Source of the DNA: Rubrivivax rivuli
GTDB taxonomy: Bacteria; Pseudomonadota; Gammaproteobacteria; Burkholderiales; Burkholderiaceae_C
Length of the DNA: 64,000 nt
Assembly (NCBI RefSeq): GCF_004016505.1
Contig: NZ_SACR01000005.1
Location: 496,001 to 560,000, forward strand
Direction: 5' to 3'
Position 1 is the first letter of the stretch; the number at the start of each line of letters is the position of its first letter. Below are positions 44,826 through 53,647 of this stretch, in pieces. Both the position numbers and the translations under genes were made by a program. The notes under the pieces were generated by a model. It ran no database searches and was not told where the DNA came from. It saw nothing but the letters and a program-made list of their open reading frames with translations.

Positions 44826-44840
44826 ACGAGAGCAATCACC

Positions 44841-45950
44841 ATGAGCATGAAGATCGCCATCCTGCCGGGCGACGGCATCGGCACCGAGATCGTGGCCGAG
44901 GCCGTGAAGGTGATGCAGGTGCTGGACCTGCGCTTCGAGACCGAAACCGCGCTCGTCGGTGGTGCCGCCTACGAGGCCCACGGCCACCCGCTGCCCGAGA
45001 GCACGCTGCAGCTGGCCAAGGACGCCGACGCCATCCTCTTCGGCGCCGTGGGCGACTGGAAGTACGACAAGCTGGAGCGCGCGCTGCGCCCCGAGCAGGC
45101 CATCCTGGGCCTGCGCAAGCACCTCGGGCTGTTCGCCAACTTCCGGCCGGCGCTGTGCTACCCGCAGCTCACACACGCATCGAGCCTGAAGCCCGAACTC
45201 GTGGCGGGCCTGGACATCCTGATCATTCGCGAGCTGACCGGCGACATCTACTTCGGCCAGCCGCGTGGCCGCCGCACCGCGGTGGACGGGCAATTCCCCG
45301 GCGCCGAAGAAGCTTTCGACACCATGCGCTACAGCCGGCCGGAGATCGAGCGCATCGCGCACGTCGCTTTCCAGGCCGCGCGCAAACGCAGCAACAAGGT
45401 GACCAGTGTCGACAAGGCCAACGTGCTGGAGACCTTCCAGTTCTGGAAAGACGTGGTCACCGAGGTGCACGCTGCGCACTACCCCGATGTCGAGTTGCAG
45501 CACATGTACGTGGACAACGCTGCCATGCAGCTCGTGAAGGCGCCCAAGGCCTTCGACGTGGTCTTCACCGGCAACATGTTCGGCGACATCCTCAGCGACG
45601 AGGCCGCCATGCTCACCGGCAGCATCGGCATGCTGCCGAGCGCATCGCTGGACAAGAACAACAAGGGCCTCTACGAACCCAGCCACGGCAGCGCACCCGA
45701 CATCGCGGGCAAGGGCGTGGCCAACCCGCTGGCTACAATCCTGAGCCTTGCCATGATGCTGCGCTACACCCTCCAGCAACCCGCCGCCGCCGAGCGCGTG
45801 GAAGCCGCCGTGCAGGCCGTGCTGAGCGCCGGCCTGCGCACCGGCGACATCTGGAGCGAAGGCACCACGAAAGTGGGCACGCAGGCCATGGGCGACGCGG
45901 TCATCGCGGCCCTCACTGGCAAAACCATCACCACCATTACCAAGAGCTGA
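44841..45950 (+). CDS. leuB: 3-isopropylmalate dehydrogenase
   Basis: This NAD-dependent enzyme oxidatively decarboxylates 3-isopropylmalate to 2-ketoisocaproate. The 369-residue protein begins KIAILPGDGIGTEIVAEAVK. It has RELTGDIYFGQPRGR near residue 130, the metal-binding and substrate segment VFTGNMFGDILSDEAAML near 235, and PSHGSAPDIAGKGVANPLATI near 275. It completes the leuCDB unit after a 15-bp gap, and asd follows. Confidence 0.97.
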   Translation: MSMKIAILPGDGIGTEIVAEAVKVMQVLDLRFETETALVGGAAYEAHGHPLPESTLQLAKDADAILFGAVGDWKYDKLERALRPEQAILGLRKHLGLFANFRPALCYPQLTHASSLKPELVAGLDILIIRELTGDIYFGQPRGRRTAVDGQFPGAEEAFDTMRYSRPEIERIAHVAFQAARKRSNKVTSVDKANVLETFQFWKDVVTEVHAAHYPDVELQHMYVDNAAMQLVKAPKAFDVVFTGNMFGDILSDEAAMLTGSIGMLPSASLDKNNKGLYEPSHGSAPDIAGKGVANPLATILSLAMMLRYTLQQPAAAERVEAAVQAVLSAGLRTGDIWSEGTTKVGTQAMGDAVIAALTGKTITTITKS

Positions 45951-45981
45951 AGCTCTCGGATCGTCTCGCCCCCACTCTGGA

Positions 45982-46001
45982 CCCCGGCGATACGGCCGGG
46001 G
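45982..46001. promoter_or_regulatory. Hairpin between leuB and asd
   Basis: CCCCGGC-GATACG-GCCGGGG is a perfect 7-bp stem, 48 bp before asd, with no T-run. It may be a weak attenuator or an mRNA-stability element. The asd start is at 46050. Confidence 0.4.
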
Positions 46002-46049
46002 CAGCAGCAGGGGTCCGGACAACCTGGTTAGTGGAAAGGCAAGACTGAG

Positions 46050-47177
46050 ATGGCACTCGTAGGATTGGTTGGCTGGCGCGGCATGGTCGGCAGCGTGCTG
46101 ATGGACCGCATGCAGGCCGAGGGCGACTTCGCGCTTATCGAACCGGTGTTCTTCAGCACCAGCAACGCAGGCGGCGCAGCCCCCGCGCAGGCGAAGAACG
46201 AGACGAAGCTGCAAGATGCACACGACATCGAAGCGCTCAAGCGCTGCGACATCGTGCTCACCTGCCAGGGCGGCGACTACACCAGCGCGGTCTACCCGAA
46301 GCTGCGCGCCGCAGGCTGGAACGGCCACTGGATCGACGCCGCCAGCACGCTGCGCATGAACAGCGACGCCGTCATCGTGCTCGACCCGGTGAACCTGCCT
46401 GTCATCAAGAACGCGTTGGCTGCGGGCGGCCGCAACTGGATCGGTGGCAACTGCACCGTCAGCTGCATGCTGATGGGTGTGGGCGCGCTCTACAAGGCGG
46501 GCCTCGTGGAGTGGATGAGCACGCAGACCTACCAGGCCGCCAGCGGCGGTGGCGCGCAGCACATGCGCGAGTTGCTCACGCAGTACGGCACGCTCAACGC
46601 AGCGGTCAAGCCGCTGCTGGACGACCCCAAGAGCGCCATCCTGGAGATCGACCGCCAGGTCATCGCCAAGCAACGTTCGCTCTCTGCTGACGAAACCGCC
46701 AACTTCGGCGTGCCCTTGGGCGGCTCGCTCATTCCCTGGATCGACAAGGATCTGGGCAACGGGATGAGCAAGGAAGAGTGGAAGGGCATGGCCGAGACGA
46801 ACAAGATCCTCGGCCAGGGCGAAGGCTTCAGCGCGCCGGCAGTGCCGGTGGACGGCTTCTGCGTGCGCGTGGGCGCCATGCGCTGCCACAGCCAGGCGCT
46901 GACGCTGAAGCTGAAGAAGGACGTGCCCGTGGCCGACATCGAGGCCCTGATCGCCGCCGACAACGCCTGGGTGCAGGTGGTGCCGAACACGCGCGAGGCC
47001 ACGCTGCAGCACCTCACGCCCGTGGCCGTGACGGGCACCATGACCATCCCCGTCGGCCGCATCCGCAAGCTGGCGATGGGCCCCGAGTACGTGGGCGCCT
47101 TCACCATCGGCGACCAGCTGCTCTGGGGCGCGGCCGAGCCGCTGCGCCGCATGCTGCGCATCCTGCTCGACGCCTGA
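46050..47177 (+). CDS. asd: Aspartate-semialdehyde dehydrogenase
   Basis: Asd reduces aspartyl phosphate to aspartate semialdehyde, the branch point to lysine, threonine and methionine. The 375-residue protein has the NADP loop VGLVGWRGMVGSVLM at the N-terminus. The catalytic Cys is in IGGNCTVSCMLMG (about Cys135), and the ending GAAEPLRRMLRILLDA is typical of the long Gram-negative form. It follows leuB by ~100 bp with a hairpin between. The next gene, fimV, has its own upstream region. Confidence 0.97.
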   Translation: MALVGLVGWRGMVGSVLMDRMQAEGDFALIEPVFFSTSNAGGAAPAQAKNETKLQDAHDIEALKRCDIVLTCQGGDYTSAVYPKLRAAGWNGHWIDAASTLRMNSDAVIVLDPVNLPVIKNALAAGGRNWIGGNCTVSCMLMGVGALYKAGLVEWMSTQTYQAASGGGAQHMRELLTQYGTLNAAVKPLLDDPKSAILEIDRQVIAKQRSLSADETANFGVPLGGSLIPWIDKDLGNGMSKEEWKGMAETNKILGQGEGFSAPAVPVDGFCVRVGAMRCHSQALTLKLKKDVPVADIEALIAADNAWVQVVPNTREATLQHLTPVAVTGTMTIPVGRIRKLAMGPEYVGAFTIGDQLLWGAAEPLRRMLRILLDA

Positions 47178-47432
47178 TCCTGGGCCCGACGTCCGCCGCG
47201 CCGCCCCTGCGCGGCGGGCCGTTGCCCCTTGGCAACAAGGTGCAACGGCCGCCGAAACAAAGCATTTCGCCCGCAGTTCATCAGCCTCTGCGTGAGCTTG
47301 CGCGCGTATATGCTTGATACTGTTGCGATTTCTGTCACACGGCGGGCCCATCCGGGGCCCGGATCCGTCTGACCTGAAGGGACAGCGGTCGGCTTCCGCG
47401 TGAGCCGTGACCGTCCTGCGTGGGGGAATGCC

Positions 47433-50009
47433 TTGAATCAAAGTCCGACGAAAGCCGCGCGGTTTGCGCTCCGTGGGGTGGCGCTGGCCGCTGCCTGCCT
47501 GTGGGCCACGCAGGCCTCTGCCCTGGGGCTGGGGCGGCTGAGCGTCACGTCCGCGTTGGGTGAAACGCTGCGGGCGGAGATCGAAGTCACGAGCATCACG
47601 CCCGAGGAGGCGGCCTCGCTGCAGCTGCGCGTGGCGCCGGCCGAGGCCTTCCGTGCCGCCGGTGTCGACTACAACGCCGTGCTGCCCTCGGCCTCGGTGC
47701 AGCTTGTGCGCCGGCCCGACGGCCGCTCGGTGGTGCGCATCACCAGCGACCGAGCGGTGCTCGAACCCTTCGTCGACGTGATCATCGAAGCCTCATGGAG
47801 CAGCGGCCGCCTGGTGCGCGAGTACACGATGCTCTTCGACCCGCCCAGCGCGCGGGTTGCGCAGCAGGCGCCGGCCGCCCCCACCACCGCCCCGGTGATG
47901 ACCCCGGCGCCGCAGCCCGCCCCCGCTCCTCAAGCGGCGGCGGCCCCTGCGCCGCAGACCACCGGCACCCCGCCCGTGCGCATCACGCCTCGCGCTCCCG
48001 CCCCGGCCACCGCCGCCGCGCCGGTGGAGCCGCCACGGCCTCCCGTGGCCGGTGCCGCACCTGCCGTCGCGGGGCCCAACGAAGTGAAGGTGCGTGCAGG
48101 CGATTCGCTTTCCCGCATCGCTTCGCGCACGCAGCGGCCGGGGGTCTCGCTCGACCAGATGCTGGTCTCGCTGTTCCGCGGCAATCCCCAGGCCTTCGCC
48201 GGCGACAACATGAACCGGCTGAAGTCGGGTGCGGTGCTCTCGGTGCCGTCCACCGATCAAGCCAAGGCCATCACCGCCGCCGAAGCGCGCGAGGTCATCC
48301 AGGCGCAGAGTGCTGATTTCGCGGCCTACCGCCAGCGCCTGGCCAGCGGCACCACCACGGAGGCCGACGCCGCCGCCGGCCGCCAGGCCCGCGGTCAGGT
48401 GCAGGCGCAGGTGGACGACCGCAAGACCGCCGCCGCCCCCACGCCCGACCGCCTGAAGCTCAGCCAGGGCGGCGTGAAGGCCTCGGCCCCCGAGGTGCGT
48501 GCGTCCACCGAGACGCAGAAGCGCGATGAAGCCGCGCGCCTGGCCGAACTGGCGCGCAACGTCGAGGAACTCAAGCGCCTGCAGCAAGGCACGGCCGCCA
48601 CCACCGGCCCCAAGCCAGCGGCTCCTGCGGCTGCGCCAGTACCCGCACCCGCTGCCGTGCCTGCGCCAACCGTCACGGCGGCCACGCCGCCGGCCCCCGC
48701 GCCCGCCGCGGCCCCGACGCCGGCACCGGCCCCCAAGCCCGCGGCCGCGCCTGCGCCGGCTCCTGCCCCTACGCCAGCGCCTGAAGAGGGCGGCGGCTTC
48801 CTCGACAGCCTGCTCGACAACTCGCTGCTGCTGCCGGGTGCTGGCGTGCTGGTGGTGTTGCTGGCAGGCCTGGGCCTGTACCGCCTGCGTTCGCGCCGCA
48901 AGCCGGCCGGCGAAACCTCCTTCCTGGAGAGCCGCCTGCAGCCCGACTCGTTCTTCGGTGCCAGCGGCGGCCAGCGCATCGACACGCGCGATGCGGCGGC
49001 CACTTCGAACTCGTCGATGAGCTACTCGCTCAGCCAACTCGACGCGATTGGCGACGTGGACCCGGTGGCCGAGGCAGACGTGTACCTCGCCTACGGCCGC
49101 GACCTGCAGGCCGAGGAGATCCTCAAGGAAGCCATGCGCGCCACGCCGGAGCGCATGGCCATCCGCAGCAAGCTGCTGGAGGTCTACGCCAAGCGCCGCG
49201 ACATCAAGGCTTTCGAGTTGCTCGCCACGCAGCTCTTCAACCTGACGCACGGCGAGGGTGAAGACTGGCAGAAGGCCCAGGAACTGGGCCGCGGCATCGA
49301 CCCGGAGAACCCGCTCTACGCTCCCGGCGGCGTGCCCGAAGAGGTGCGCGCGTCTGGCGGCGTCATGATGCCCGACGCCCTCGGCGCCTCCACGCAGCCC
49401 TACACCGCGCCGCCCACGCCACCGGCCTTCGAGCCGGCGGTGGACGCCACGCTCGATTCGCGGCTCGATTCGCGCCTGGACACCAGTGCCGGTCTCGACC
49501 TCGACCTCGGCTTCGACCTGCCCGACACGCCGGCGCCGGCCCCGACGCCCATCACCGAAACCACGCAGCCCTTCACCACGGCGGCACAGATGGTGGGTGA
49601 CGACGCGCTCGACTTCAACCTCGAGCCCGCCGACGAGCCCAAGACCGTGCCGGTGCCGCGCAACGTGCCGCCGCCCCCGCCGGCCGACGAGGGCCTCGAT
49701 TTCGACCTCGGCGCCTTGAGCAACGAACCCGTCACCATCGCCGTCAAGCCGCCGGCCGCGGCGCCGGCCGATGGCGGCCTGGACTTCGGCGAGTTCTCCA
49801 TCGGCGGCGAAGCTCTCACGGCGCCTGATGCGTCGGCAGCCGGCGCAGACGACCCCAACGACCCGCTGGCCCGCAAGCTGGAACTGGCCGAAGAGTTCCG
49901 CCAGATCGGCGACCTGGAAGGCGCGCGCGACCTGCTCGAAGAGGTGGTCGCCAAGGGCGCTGGGCCTCTGCAGGCCAAGGCCCAGGGCATGCTCGACAAG
50001 CTGATGTGA
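47433..50009 (+). CDS. fimV: FimV-type pole/pilus assembly protein
   Basis: FimV is a large polar inner-membrane protein that promotes type IV pilus function and localises polar factors. The 858-residue protein has a signal peptide ending ASA, then the FimV N-domain (LGLGRLSVTSALGETLRAEIEV). A LysM peptidoglycan-binding module follows (VKVRAGDSLSRIASRTQRPGV) near residue 220. Long Ala/Pro-rich linkers, a single membrane helix (LPGAGVLVVLLAGLGLYRL) near residue 475 and an acidic cytoplasmic region come next. The C-terminal FimV TPR-like domain is RKLELAEEFRQIGDLEGARDLLEEV. The TTG at 47433 is preferred (GGGGGA 6 nt upstream, matches known N-termini); a GTG at 47400 would add 11 residues. The 255-bp gap upstream showed no confident promoter. 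Confidence 0.9.
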   Translation: MNQSPTKAARFALRGVALAAACLWATQASALGLGRLSVTSALGETLRAEIEVTSITPEEAASLQLRVAPAEAFRAAGVDYNAVLPSASVQLVRRPDGRSVVRITSDRAVLEPFVDVIIEASWSSGRLVREYTMLFDPPSARVAQQAPAAPTTAPVMTPAPQPAPAPQAAAAPAPQTTGTPPVRITPRAPAPATAAAPVEPPRPPVAGAAPAVAGPNEVKVRAGDSLSRIASRTQRPGVSLDQMLVSLFRGNPQAFAGDNMNRLKSGAVLSVPSTDQAKAITAAEAREVIQAQSADFAAYRQRLASGTTTEADAAAGRQARGQVQAQVDDRKTAAAPTPDRLKLSQGGVKASAPEVRASTETQKRDEAARLAELARNVEELKRLQQGTAATTGPKPAAPAAAPVPAPAAVPAPTVTAATPPAPAPAAAPTPAPAPKPAAAPAPAPAPTPAPEEGGGFLDSLLDNSLLLPGAGVLVVLLAGLGLYRLRSRRKPAGETSFLESRLQPDSFFGASGGQRIDTRDAAATSNSSMSYSLSQLDAIGDVDPVAEADVYLAYGRDLQAEEILKEAMRATPERMAIRSKLLEVYAKRRDIKAFELLATQLFNLTHGEGEDWQKAQELGRGIDPENPLYAPGGVPEEVRASGGVMMPDALGASTQPYTAPPTPPAFEPAVDATLDSRLDSRLDTSAGLDLDLGFDLPDTPAPAPTPITETTQPFTTAAQMVGDDALDFNLEPADEPKTVPVPRNVPPPPPADEGLDFDLGALSNEPVTIAVKPPAAAPADGGLDFGEFSIGGEALTAPDASAAGADDPNDPLARKLELAEEFRQIGDLEGARDLLEEVVAKGAGPLQAKAQGMLDKLM

Positions 50010-50013
50010 GCAG

Positions 50014-50033
50014 GCGCCTCCGCGCACGCGGGG
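50014..50033. promoter_or_regulatory. Hairpin between fimV and truA
   Basis: GCCTCCGCG-CA-CGCGGGGGC (9-bp stem with one G-U pair) fills most of the 34-bp gap. Without a T-run it is more likely an mRNA element than a terminator. Confidence 0.35.
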
Positions 50034-50043
50034 GCGCGGGCTG

Positions 50044-50826
50044 ATGCGCGTCGCACTCGGCATCGGCTACCGCGGCCAGGGCTACCACGGCTGGCAGTCG
50101 CAGCCCGACGGCCGCACCGTGCAAGACGAGCTGGAGCTGGCGCTTTCGGCCTTCGTCACGCGCCCCATCAGCACCGTGTGCGCCGGCCGCACCGACGCCG
50201 GCGTGCACGGCCTGAACCAGGTGGTGCACCTCGACACCGACATCGAGCGCCCGGCGTTCTCGTGGGTGCGCGGCACCAACCGCTACCTGCCGGCCGACAT
50301 CGCCGTGCAGTGGGCGCAGCGGGTGCCCGACAGCTTCCACGCCCGCAACAGCGCGCGCGGCCGGCGCTACCGCTTCGTGCTGCTGGAATCGCCCGTGCGC
50401 CCGGCGCTGGAGCAAGGCCTGGTGGGCTGGGTCTTCCGGCCGTTGGACGGTGAGGCCATGCGGCAGGCCGCCGCCGCCCTGATTGGCGAACACGACTTCA
50501 CCAGTTTCCGCGCCGCCAACTGCCAGAGCCCGACGCCGGTGAAGACCTTGCGCGCCATCGAGATCCGCCGGCGTGGCGCCTACTGGTCCTTCGAGTTCGA
50601 CGCGAACGCTTTCCTGTACCACATGGTGCGCAACATCATGGGGTGCCTGGTGGCGGTGGGGCAGGGCCGCCAGAGCCCGGGCTGGATGGCCGAGGTGCTG
50701 GCCGCGCGCAGCCGTCACGCCGCCGCGCCCACCTTCCCCCCGGACGGGCTGTACTTCGTGGGGCCGTACTACGATGAGGCGCTGCGCATCCCCGCGCACA
50801 CGCCGGCAGCCGATTGGCTGCCCTGA
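50044..50826 (+). CDS. truA: tRNA pseudouridine(38-40) synthase
   Basis: TruA converts U38-U40 of the tRNA anticodon stem to pseudouridine. The 260-residue protein has the catalytic Asp in AGRTDAGVHGLNQVVH near residue 52 and the second-domain motif FLYHMVRNIMGCLVAVG near 195. The sequence begins MRVALGIGYRGQGYHGWQSQ, as usual. The next gene trpF starts 8 bp after its stop, the standard Burkholderiales arrangement. Confidence 0.96.
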   Translation: MRVALGIGYRGQGYHGWQSQPDGRTVQDELELALSAFVTRPISTVCAGRTDAGVHGLNQVVHLDTDIERPAFSWVRGTNRYLPADIAVQWAQRVPDSFHARNSARGRRYRFVLLESPVRPALEQGLVGWVFRPLDGEAMRQAAAALIGEHDFTSFRAANCQSPTPVKTLRAIEIRRRGAYWSFEFDANAFLYHMVRNIMGCLVAVGQGRQSPGWMAEVLAARSRHAAAPTFPPDGLYFVGPYYDEALRIPAHTPAADWLP

Positions 50827-50834
50827 AGGAAGCC

Positions 50835-51506
50835 GTGCCCCGCACCCGCATCAAGATCTGTGGCCTCACGCGCGAGGCCGATGTCGACGAGGCCCTGGAG
50901 GCCGGCGCGGACGCGCTGGGCTTCGTGCTGTACCCGAAAAGCGCCCGCCATGTGACGCTGGCGCGCGCTGCGGAACTGGCGGCCCGCATGCCCCCTTTCG
51001 TCACGCCCGTGCTGCTGCTGGTGAACGCCTCGCCGCACGACGTGCGCCTGGCCACCGAGGCGCTGCCGCAGGCGCTGCTGCAGTTCCACGGCGACGAAAC
51101 GCCCGCGCAGTGCGAGGCCGCGGGCGTGCCCTACCTGCGTGCCGCGCGCATGGGCCCCGACGGCCTGGTGGCCCACCCCCACGAGGGCAGGGCGCAGACC
51201 GCTTTGCTAGACTTCGCGCAGCTGTTTTCCAGCGCACAGGCCCTGCTGCTCGACGCCCACGTCGAGGGTTTCGGTGGGGGCGGGAAGGTCTTCGATTGGT
51301 CACAGATTCCACCAAGCGTGCCCCTTCCGGTCGTTTTGTCTGGTGGGTTGAATCCTGCCAACGTGACCGATGGGGTGTTGAGCGTCCGGCCTTGGGCCGT
51401 TGACGTGAGCACCGGCGTGGAGATCAGCAAGGGCGTCAAGAGCGGCCCGCTGATGCGCCGGTTCTGCAAGGCGGTGCGCGAAGCCGACGACCGGCTCGGC
51501 ACCTGA
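50835..51506 (+). CDS. trpF: Phosphoribosylanthranilate isomerase
   Basis: TrpF catalyses the Amadori rearrangement of phosphoribosylanthranilate in tryptophan synthesis. The 223-residue TIM-barrel protein begins with RIKICGLTREADVDEAL, containing the catalytic Cys. It has VLLLVNASPHDV, LQFHGDETPAQC and, near residue 140, LLDAHVEGFGGGGKVFDW with the catalytic Asp. The GTG at 50835 has AAGGA 4-5 nt upstream; an upstream TTG at 50814 overlaps truA and is less likely. Confidence 0.93.
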   Translation: MPRTRIKICGLTREADVDEALEAGADALGFVLYPKSARHVTLARAAELAARMPPFVTPVLLLVNASPHDVRLATEALPQALLQFHGDETPAQCEAAGVPYLRAARMGPDGLVAHPHEGRAQTALLDFAQLFSSAQALLLDAHVEGFGGGGKVFDWSQIPPSVPLPVVLSGGLNPANVTDGVLSVRPWAVDVSTGVEISKGVKSGPLMRRFCKAVREADDRLGT

Positions 51507-51509
51507 CCC

Positions 51510-51534
51510 GCCGCAGCGCGACGCGCGCTGCGGC
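51510..51534. promoter_or_regulatory. Perfect 11-bp hairpin between trpF and trpB
   Basis: GCCGCAGCGCG-ACG-CGCGCTGCGGC sits in the 48-bp spacer, with the trpB Shine-Dalgarno just downstream (AAGGAA). It could adjust the trpF:trpB ratio. It has no T-run. Confidence 0.55.
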
Positions 51535-51554
51535 CACTGCCAAGGAATCACCCC

Positions 51555-52829
51555 ATGTTGAACTACCAGCAGCCCGATGCCCGCGGGCGTTTCGGCCCCG
51601 TCGCGGGCCCGGCCACCAGCAACTACTACGGCGGCACCTTCGTCTCCGAGACGCTCATCCACGCGCTGCGTGAACTGGAGCAGGCCTACGCGAAGTACCG
51701 CGAAGACCCCGAGTTCGTCGCCGAGTTTCGCCACGAGCTGAAGCACTTCGTCGGCCGGCCGAGCCCGATCTACCACGCGGCCCGTTTGAGCCGCGAGATC
51801 GGCGGCGCGCAGATCCACCTCAAGCGCGAAGACCTCAACCACACCGGCGCGCACAAGGTGAACAACACCATCGGCCAGGCGCTGCTGGCACGCCGCATGG
51901 GCAAGCCGCGCGTGATCGCCGAAACCGGTGCCGGGCAGCACGGCGTGGCCACGGCCACCATCTGCGCGCGCTACGGCATGGAATGCGTGGTCTACATGGG
52001 CAGCGAAGACGTCAAGCGCCAGAGCCCCAACGTCTACCGCATGCACCTGCTGGGTGCCAAGGTGGTGCCCGTTGAATCGGGCAGCAAGACGCTGAAGGAC
52101 GCGCTGAACGAAGCGCTGCGCGACTGGGTGACGAACGTGGAGAACACGTTCTACATCATCGGCACCGTGGCCGGCCCGCATCCCTACCCGATGATGGTGC
52201 GCGATTTCCAGAGCGTGATTGGCGACGAGTGCCTGACGCAGATGCCCGAGCAGATCGGCCGGCAGCCCGATGCCGTCATCGCCTGCGTGGGTGGCGGCAG
52301 CAACGCCATGGGCATGTTCTACCCCTACATCCCGCACGAAGGCACGCGCCTGATCGGCGTGGAAGCGGCGGGCGAGGGCATCGCCAGCGGCAAACACGCC
52401 GCCAGCCTCTCGGCCGGCACGCCGGGTGTGCTGCACGGCAACCGCACCTATTTGCTGCAAGACGCCAACGGCCAGATCACCGAAACGCACAGCATCAGCG
52501 CTGGCCTGGATTACCCCGGCGTCGGCCCCGAACACGCCTACCTGAAGGACATCGGCCGCGCCGAGTACGTGGGAGTGACGGACACCGAGGCGCTCTCGGC
52601 CTTCCACCGCCTGTGCCGCAGCGAAGGCATCATCCCCGCGCTGGAAAGCAGCCATGCCGTGGCCCACGCGATGAAGCTGGCCGCCACGATGCGCCCCGAC
52701 CAGCACCTGCTCGTGAACCTGAGCGGCCGTGGCGACAAGGACATCGGCACCGTGGCCGACCTCACCGGCGCCGAGTTCTACTGCCGCCCCAGTTGCCGCG
52801 GCCAGAGCGTGAAGGGCGGTGTCGCATGA
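51555..52829 (+). CDS. trpB: Tryptophan synthase beta chain
   Basis: TrpB joins indole and serine using pyridoxal phosphate. The 424-residue protein has the PLP lysine in LNHTGAHKVNNTIGQALLA near residue 98, the segment ETGAGQHGVATATICA near 124 and the phosphate-binding CVGGGSNAMGMFYP near 246. The N-terminal extension QQPDARGRFGPVAGPATSNYYGG is usual. AAGGAATCACCCC before the ATG contains the Shine-Dalgarno. The stop overlaps trpA (ATGA). Confidence 0.97.
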   Translation: MLNYQQPDARGRFGPVAGPATSNYYGGTFVSETLIHALRELEQAYAKYREDPEFVAEFRHELKHFVGRPSPIYHAARLSREIGGAQIHLKREDLNHTGAHKVNNTIGQALLARRMGKPRVIAETGAGQHGVATATICARYGMECVVYMGSEDVKRQSPNVYRMHLLGAKVVPVESGSKTLKDALNEALRDWVTNVENTFYIIGTVAGPHPYPMMVRDFQSVIGDECLTQMPEQIGRQPDAVIACVGGGSNAMGMFYPYIPHEGTRLIGVEAAGEGIASGKHAASLSAGTPGVLHGNRTYLLQDANGQITETHSISAGLDYPGVGPEHAYLKDIGRAEYVGVTDTEALSAFHRLCRSEGIIPALESSHAVAHAMKLAATMRPDQHLLVNLSGRGDKDIGTVADLTGAEFYCRPSCRGQSVKGGVA

Positions 52830-53635
52830 GCCGCATCCCGGAAGTCATGGCCGCTTTGAAGGCCCAGGGCCGCCCGGCGCTCATCCCCTACGTCACCGCC
52901 GGCGACCCCTACGTCGACCTCACGCCCGAGATCATGCTGGCGCTGGCCGAAGGCGGCGCCGACATCATCGAGCTGGGTGTGCCCTTCAGCGACCCGATGG
53001 CCGACGGCCCCGTCATCCAGAAGGCCAGCGAGCGCGCGCTCGCCCGCGGCATCGGTGCCACGCAGGTGCTGGACATGGTGCGCACCTTCCGCCGCAGCAA
53101 CAGCACCACGCCCGTGGTGCTGATGGGCTACGCCAACCCGGTGGAGGCCTACGACCACCGCCATGGGCCCGGCCGCTTCATCACCGATGCACGCGAGGCC
53201 GGCGTCGACGGCCTGCTGGTGGTGGACTACCCGCCCGAGGAGTGCGAGGGCTTCGCCGCGCAGCTGAAGGCCGCCGGCCTGGACCTGATCTTCCTGCTGG
53301 CGCCCACCAGCACCGAAGACCGCATGGCCCAGGTGGGCCGCATCGCCAGCGGCTACGTGTACTACGTGTCGCTCAAGGGCGTGACGGGCGCCGGCCACCT
53401 GGACACCGACGCCGTGGCAGAGATGCTGCCGCGCATCCGCCGCCACGTCAGCGTGCCCGTGGGCGTGGGTTTCGGCATCCGCGACGCCGCCACCGCGAAG
53501 GCCGTGGGCGCGGTGGCCGACGCGGTGGTGATCGGCTCGCGGCTGATCCAGATTCTGGAAACCCAGACGCGCGACAATGCGCCCCTGGCAGCGCGCGCCT
53601 TCATGGCGGAGATCCGCGCCGCCCTGGACGTTTAA
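52826..53635 (+). CDS. trpA: Tryptophan synthase alpha chain
   Basis: TrpA cleaves indole-3-glycerol phosphate to indole, which is channelled to TrpB. The 269-residue TIM barrel carries the catalytic Glu and Asp in DIIELGVPFSDPMADGPVIQ near residues 50-60, and the phosphate site in GVGFGIRDAATAKAVG near 213. The start overlaps the trpB stop by 4 nt. accD follows after 12 bp. Confidence 0.97.
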   Translation: MSRIPEVMAALKAQGRPALIPYVTAGDPYVDLTPEIMLALAEGGADIIELGVPFSDPMADGPVIQKASERALARGIGATQVLDMVRTFRRSNSTTPVVLMGYANPVEAYDHRHGPGRFITDAREAGVDGLLVVDYPPEECEGFAAQLKAAGLDLIFLLAPTSTEDRMAQVGRIASGYVYYVSLKGVTGAGHLDTDAVAEMLPRIRRHVSVPVGVGFGIRDAATAKAVGAVADAVVIGSRLIQILETQTRDNAPLAARAFMAEIRAALDV

Positions 53636-53647
53636 GGAGCTGCCCGC

